Source: Conus ventricosus
Taxonomy: Eukaryota > Mollusca > Gastropoda > Neogastropoda > Conidae
Direction: 5' to 3'
Length of the DNA stretch: 64,000 nucleotides
Assembly: GCA_018398815.1 (NCBI GenBank)
Contig: CM031596.1
Coordinates: forward strand, 65,668,164 to 65,732,163
Part shown: in pieces, positions 59,767 to 64,000 of the stretch
How positions within the stretch are numbered: the first letter of the stretch is position 1
Layout of the letters: every line of letters begins with the position of its first letter
Program-made: the position numbers and the translations under genes
The notes under the pieces: generated by a model
What the model was told of the DNA's origin: nothing
Databases searched by the model: none
Seen by the model: the letters and a program-made list of their open reading frames with translations, nothing else

Positions 59767-60200
59767 ATGGAAAGCTTGCGCACAGTGATTGTCATTAGTT
59801 GTATTACACATTCAGCTCTTTTTCGCGCCACAAAACTATCCTCAGATCATAACACTAGCAAAATTCAGAACAGCCTGATTCAGTTTTTGTTAGACATGAC
59901 TAATTTCAGAATAAATAAGAAAGATGGTGATGTTCTAACACGAGCACATTTTCTGCTCTGTGATAGATTGGTAACTGAAATCCATTTTCTTATAAAATGT
60001 CGGATGTATAATCAACTGCGTGAAAAATATATTAAGAAACTCTACTGAAACAGTAATATCCAATCTCTCTCCTTCTCACGGCAAAGTGAAAATAAGCGCG
60101 TATTTAAGAGATGTTGCCATGTTTCTTTATAATGCTTTTCTCCACAGAGAGAAAGTCGTCAAGATTTTATGTTTTGATGTCGCAAATCTAAAACTACAAG
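59767..60200 (+). pseudogene. C-terminal remnant of a LINE ORF2
   Basis: Frames contain RAHFLLCDRLVTEIHFLIKC RMYNQLREKYIKK, resembling the Cys/His C-terminal motif seen in the next element as CPSCGNELENEEHFLFHC. Then come ISNLSPSHGKVKI and DVAMFLYNAFLHREKVV in a shifted frame. This looks like the 3' tail of a related LINE placed head-to-tail with the element below. Confidence 0.6.
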
Positions 60201-60356
60201 AAAATTGTTTAGACCTCTTCCCCCCTTTCCCATTGCCCCAGCGTAGTCAAATGTAGTCATACTCGGTTGGTTTGCTTTGTTTCACAACTTTGTTTTATGT
60301 GTACGTGTCCTCTTGCGGAGAAGCTGGTGATTGCGTTGTATTGCCTGAGATCCTGA

Positions 60357-60358
60357 GT

Positions 60359-60398
<40 letters not shown>

Positions 60399-60611
60399 GC
60401 ATCTCGAGACGGGGATTCCCCTCGTCGCTTCAACGAGGTCAGCCAGTCTGACCCTGCACGGGGCGCACGTGGTGTGCGTGGTGGCAAAGGTGGGGCGGGA
60501 CGAGGTGGACGTGGCGACGGCAGTCTACACCGCTTCTTGTCACCCCCTGTCAACAAGAGCCCTGCCAATGACGCACGACCCAGGCGAACTACACGGACGA
60601 CTACACGGTAG
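60357..60611 (+). pseudogene. LINE ORF1 C-terminal part, RGG-rich
   Basis: An open frame runs from a TC repeat (60361-60398) to TAG at 60609-60611. It encodes Arg/Gly repeats (ARGVRGGKGGAGRGGRGDG) and ends in ARPRRTTRTTTR. RGG-type basic tails bind nucleic acid, as expected for a LINE ORF1 protein. ORF2 follows after about 24 bases. No start is visible because the 5' part is cut off or lies in the microsatellite. ORF1 status is inferred from position. Confidence 0.5.
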
Positions 60612-60635
60612 GACAGGCCGGATCATCTTGAGGAA

Positions 60636-63600
60636 GTGACATTTCTTGTTTACAATGTGGAAAACTTGTACAGTAAACTTAATGACTTTTCTTTCATGGA
60701 TTACATTTCGACGTTTGATGTTGCGTGCTTGACAGAGACTTTTGTGGATAGTTCTTTTGATTTCAGTAATATTCTTCAAGACTTTGTTAAGTTTACTGCT
60801 CCAGCAAGAAAATTGTCACATCATGGAAGACATTCTGGTGGCGTTCTTCTGTTAGTGCGCAAATCCTTTTCCAGATATATTTCAGTAGTCAATGTTAATT
60901 GTGAAAATGTTGTGGCCATACGGATTGACAGATGTGTATTTAACTCGGATAGAGATGTGTTATTGTTCGCATGTTATGTTGTCCCTGAAAATGGTCCTTT
61001 GTACAATTCAATGGAAATCAAAGATGGGATTGTGAACTTGGAAGAATGTATCTTGCAGGCTACAGAAAATGAAAACGTAAATGTTTTGATAATGGGTGAC
61101 CTCAATGCAAGAACAGGATCTGAACAACCAACACCCGAAGTGATGACTAATTACTCACCTGATATTGATGATTGACGATTGTGTGACTGATGATGTTTTG
61201 CACAGATTTTCAAAAGATGATGTTATAAATAGTTTCGGTAAATCATTGTTGAATTTATGTTTCATGATCAACTGTGTCATAGTTAACGGTTGTGGTGAAT
61301 GTGAGTCTGCTGGGGATTTTACGTATGTTTCTCCTCACGGCTCTAGTGTGATCGATTATGTCATTATGTCTCAGGATATGTTTTCTACGCAACATTGTAA
61401 GCTGAATGTCGGAGACCGCATTGACTCCTGGCATTTACCAGTTAAATTTCAGTGGACAAATGTAGGACAGGATGTGGAAAAGCCAGCTGAAGCTGAACAA
61501 GGTGTGGAAGATAGGTTTGTGTGGTCAGACGATTTGTTTAGTGTTTTTGAAGAGGAATTAAGTTCTCATGAATTTGATGAAAGCCTACAGAACGCCTACC
61601 AAGCTCTAGATACAGATGTCAATATTTCCATCGAACTCTTCGTTAAATCACTTTGCAGCGCTGCTTCTTGCATGATGAGAACAATAGGAAATAAGAAAAA
61701 GAAAAACGACTGGTTTGACAAGGAATGTGATCGAAAAAAGAAGGCAGTTAAGGGGTCACTATGGAAATTTAAACGAGCTTCAAAGAAATCACGTGCAGAA
61801 AAAAGAGAAGAGTACGTAAAAGAAAGAAAAGAATACAAATATTTGTTAAACAGGAAAAAAGATGAATTTGACCAAAGAAGATTAACCAAACTTAATCAGT
61901 CGATTAATGATCCAAAGGTATTTTGGCAAACTATTCGATCAGTCAATAGAAAGTCAGCCATATACAACTCCATTACCATTGAACAGTGGCATAACCATTT
62001 TTACAATGTCTTTAATGATGTGGATGTATCATCTACTCCAGAGGAAAATATCGAGTTTAGCCATGTGGGAGAAACAACAGATGACTCAGATGTTTTGTTC
62101 GATGAAGTAATTTCCAGGCATGAGGTTCAAGCCAGCATTGGTAATCTCAAGGCCGGAAAAAGTTCTGGTCCTGACAAAATTATTAGTGAGATGCTGAAGC
62201 ATGCCAGTTCAAAAATTATTGATTTCTTAGTTATTTATTTCAATAAATTGTTTGACCTTGGTGTTTACCCAGAAGACTGGTCGAGATCTATAGTTGTTCC
62301 AATATATAAAAAGGGAAATCCAAACCTGCCAGATAACTATCGTGGCATTGCCCTAACGAGTGTTGTAAGTAAGGTGTATACACATATTTTAAACAAAAGA
62401 CTTTCAAAGTGGGTAGAGAAAGAGGAAAAAATAATAGAAGAGCAAGCAGGCTTCAGACCAGGTTATAGTACCGTAGATCATATTTTCACCCTATATGCGA
62501 TAGTACAAAAGTTTCTTATAAAAAAGTCTAAACTGTATGTTGCCTTTGTGGACTTCAGAAAGGCATTCGATTCTGTGAACAGAAATGTTTTATGGGCAGT
62601 TTTGAGAAAATGTGGTGTGAAAGGAAAACTTTATCAAGCAATACGAAGTGTTTACGATTCTGTATTAGCATGTGTACGAGATAAATGTTGTTCTTCAGAC
62701 TACTTTGATTGCCCAAGGGGGGTGAAACAAGGATGTCTACTTAGCCCGCTCTTATTTTCCTTTTTCATAAACGAATTGGCTGTGGATTTGTCAAGCAATG
62801 GAAAACATGGTATTCAGCTCATTCCTGGTGCAGTTGAAATATTCTTATTATTGTTTGCGGATGATGTTATTTTGTTATCTGACTCTGTTATTGGGCTCCA
62901 GAATCAAATAAATAGTCTTAGAAAAGGGGCAGATCGATTAAAGTTAACAGTCAATCTTGACAAAACAAATGTAATGGTTTTCAGAAAAGGTGGCTACTTA
63001 AGTGACAGAGAAAGATGGTTTTATGGAAATGAAGAAGTAAAGGTAACAAACTCGTACAAATACTTAGGGATGGCTTTTACCACAAAGTTGAGTGTTAGCA
63101 GTGCTCTGTCTGATGTTTGCAGAAAGGCAAAAAAAGGTGTGATGGAAATTATGAAATCATTAAGAAGACTAAACACTATTGATATAAATTTATTTTGGAA
63201 GCTTTTCGATGCACAAATTCAGCCTATCCTAACATACGCAGCTGAAGTTTGGGGATTAGAACAAGACAGTAAACAGATTGAAAATGTCCACATGTTTGCC
63301 ATAAAAAGATATCTGAATGTACCCCTACATACATCAAATAAAATGATATATGGAGAAACTGGGAGGTATTCCCTACGCGTTACAACTACTGTAAAATGCA
63401 TCAAATACTGGTTAAAACTAGTCAGACTCCCCATGTCGAGAATATGTAGGCAAGCCTACGAAATGCTTCTGTTACAACACGAATCTGGTCACTTTAATTG
63501 GGTGACAGAAGTACAAAAGACTCTGACTGAAAATGGCTTTGGTATTGTTTGGCTGAACCAGGGAGTTTGTTCCGAATATGGTTTTATAACAGAATTCAAA

Positions 63601-64000
63601 GACAGACTCATTTCCTGTTTTCAAACAAAACTGGCATGCAGAAATAGATAATAACGATAAATATAGATACTTCTGTTCCTTCAAAAATATTTTTCAGGCA
63701 GAAAAGTACCTAACGTTAGTTACAAATAAATGGCACAGAATCAGTTTGGCCAGATTTAGGTTAAGGGTTTAGTGGTCTAAAAAACTGTAAGCAATGGTTC
63801 TTAAGTTCTGAATATTCGAATGACACTATTTGCCCATCTTGTGGAAATGAATTAGAAAACGAAGAACATTTTTTGTTTCATTGTACTACTTATGCTGACA
63901 AACGTAAAAGCTGCAGTGTGTTGAATACTCGTTCATTCCACCAAAATAATGCTAGCGTTGCTTCAGTGTTATCTAATAATAATGAACGTGTTGTTAAAGA
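60636..64000 (+). pseudogene. Long LINE ORF2: endonuclease + reverse transcriptase, frameshifted, runs off window
   Basis: The APE-type endonuclease spans about 60636-61440: YNVENLYSKLNDF, catalytic-Glu block CLTETFV, GDLNARTG, SVIDYVIMSQ and DSWHLPV (usual SDHLP, so an inserted W). A frameshift near 61170 splits it. The 828-codon frame (61165-63651) holds RT with PIYKKGNPNLPDNYRGIALT, EEQAGFRPGYSTVDHIFTLY, motif A FVDFRKAFDS, motif B GVKQGCLLSPLLFS and motif C LLFADDVILL, then KLFDAQIQPILTYAAEVWG. After 63651 the frame shifts at least twice; CPSCGNELENEEHFLFHC (63833-63886) is the Cys/His C-terminal motif. No RNase H is seen, so it differs from the SEC24-intron LINE. The long intact RT frame suggests a fairly young copy. 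Confidence 0.92.

Overview
This is a eukaryotic, almost certainly invertebrate animal window. The introns are long, GT/CA and GA microsatellites are abundant, tRNA-headed short repeats are present, and several non-LTR retrotransposon families are visible. The repeat content suggests a mollusc, probably a marine gastropod, but that is inference. No bacterial-type genes, rRNA genes, functional tRNAs or CRISPR arrays were seen.

The only host gene I can support confidently is a SEC24 of the A/B type on the minus strand. SEC24 is the cargo adaptor of the COPII vesicle coat. I place 22 coding exons from the start codon at 46336 down to 7722. The splice sites are GT-AG throughout and the intron phases agree, except at two exons that each appear to lack one base. 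The model gives about 1330 residues: a Pro/Gly/Gln-rich N-terminal half, a four-Cys zinc finger, the trunk, beta-sandwich and helical domains, and most of the gelsolin-like domain. The last ~40 codons should lie below 7722 but were not found. A compact promoter with ETS, CRE-like and NRF1-like sites lies upstream of the start codon.

Layout. 1-7180: homopolymer-inflated sequence that looks like a low-quality consensus, with one possible coiled-coil exon of an unknown gene. 7181-7472: a three-copy tandem repeat whose outermost copy is corrupted. 7722-46336: SEC24. Its introns hold a family of RNase H-bearing LINEs (one 2.4 kb copy with perfect 12-bp target duplications set against a SEC24 splice acceptor), two long tRNA-headed repeats, three fold-back hairpins, a short repeat family carrying consensus splice-donor sequences, and a hAT-like MITE. 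46930-57369: a decayed CR1/Jockey-type LINE leading into three near-identical ~3.34 kb tandem units. 57370-59760: decayed mobile sequence with a 50-bp hairpin, a ~62-bp tandem repeat and long G and GA tracts. 59767-64000: the 3' tail of one LINE followed by a long LINE (RGG-rich ORF1 end, endonuclease, reverse transcriptase) running off the window.

I see no clear new multi-gene system. The observations most worth following are the LINE insertion beside a SEC24 3' splice site, the donor-site-bearing repeat family, the two related hairpins with matching outer arms, and the tandem triplication bounded by poly-C.
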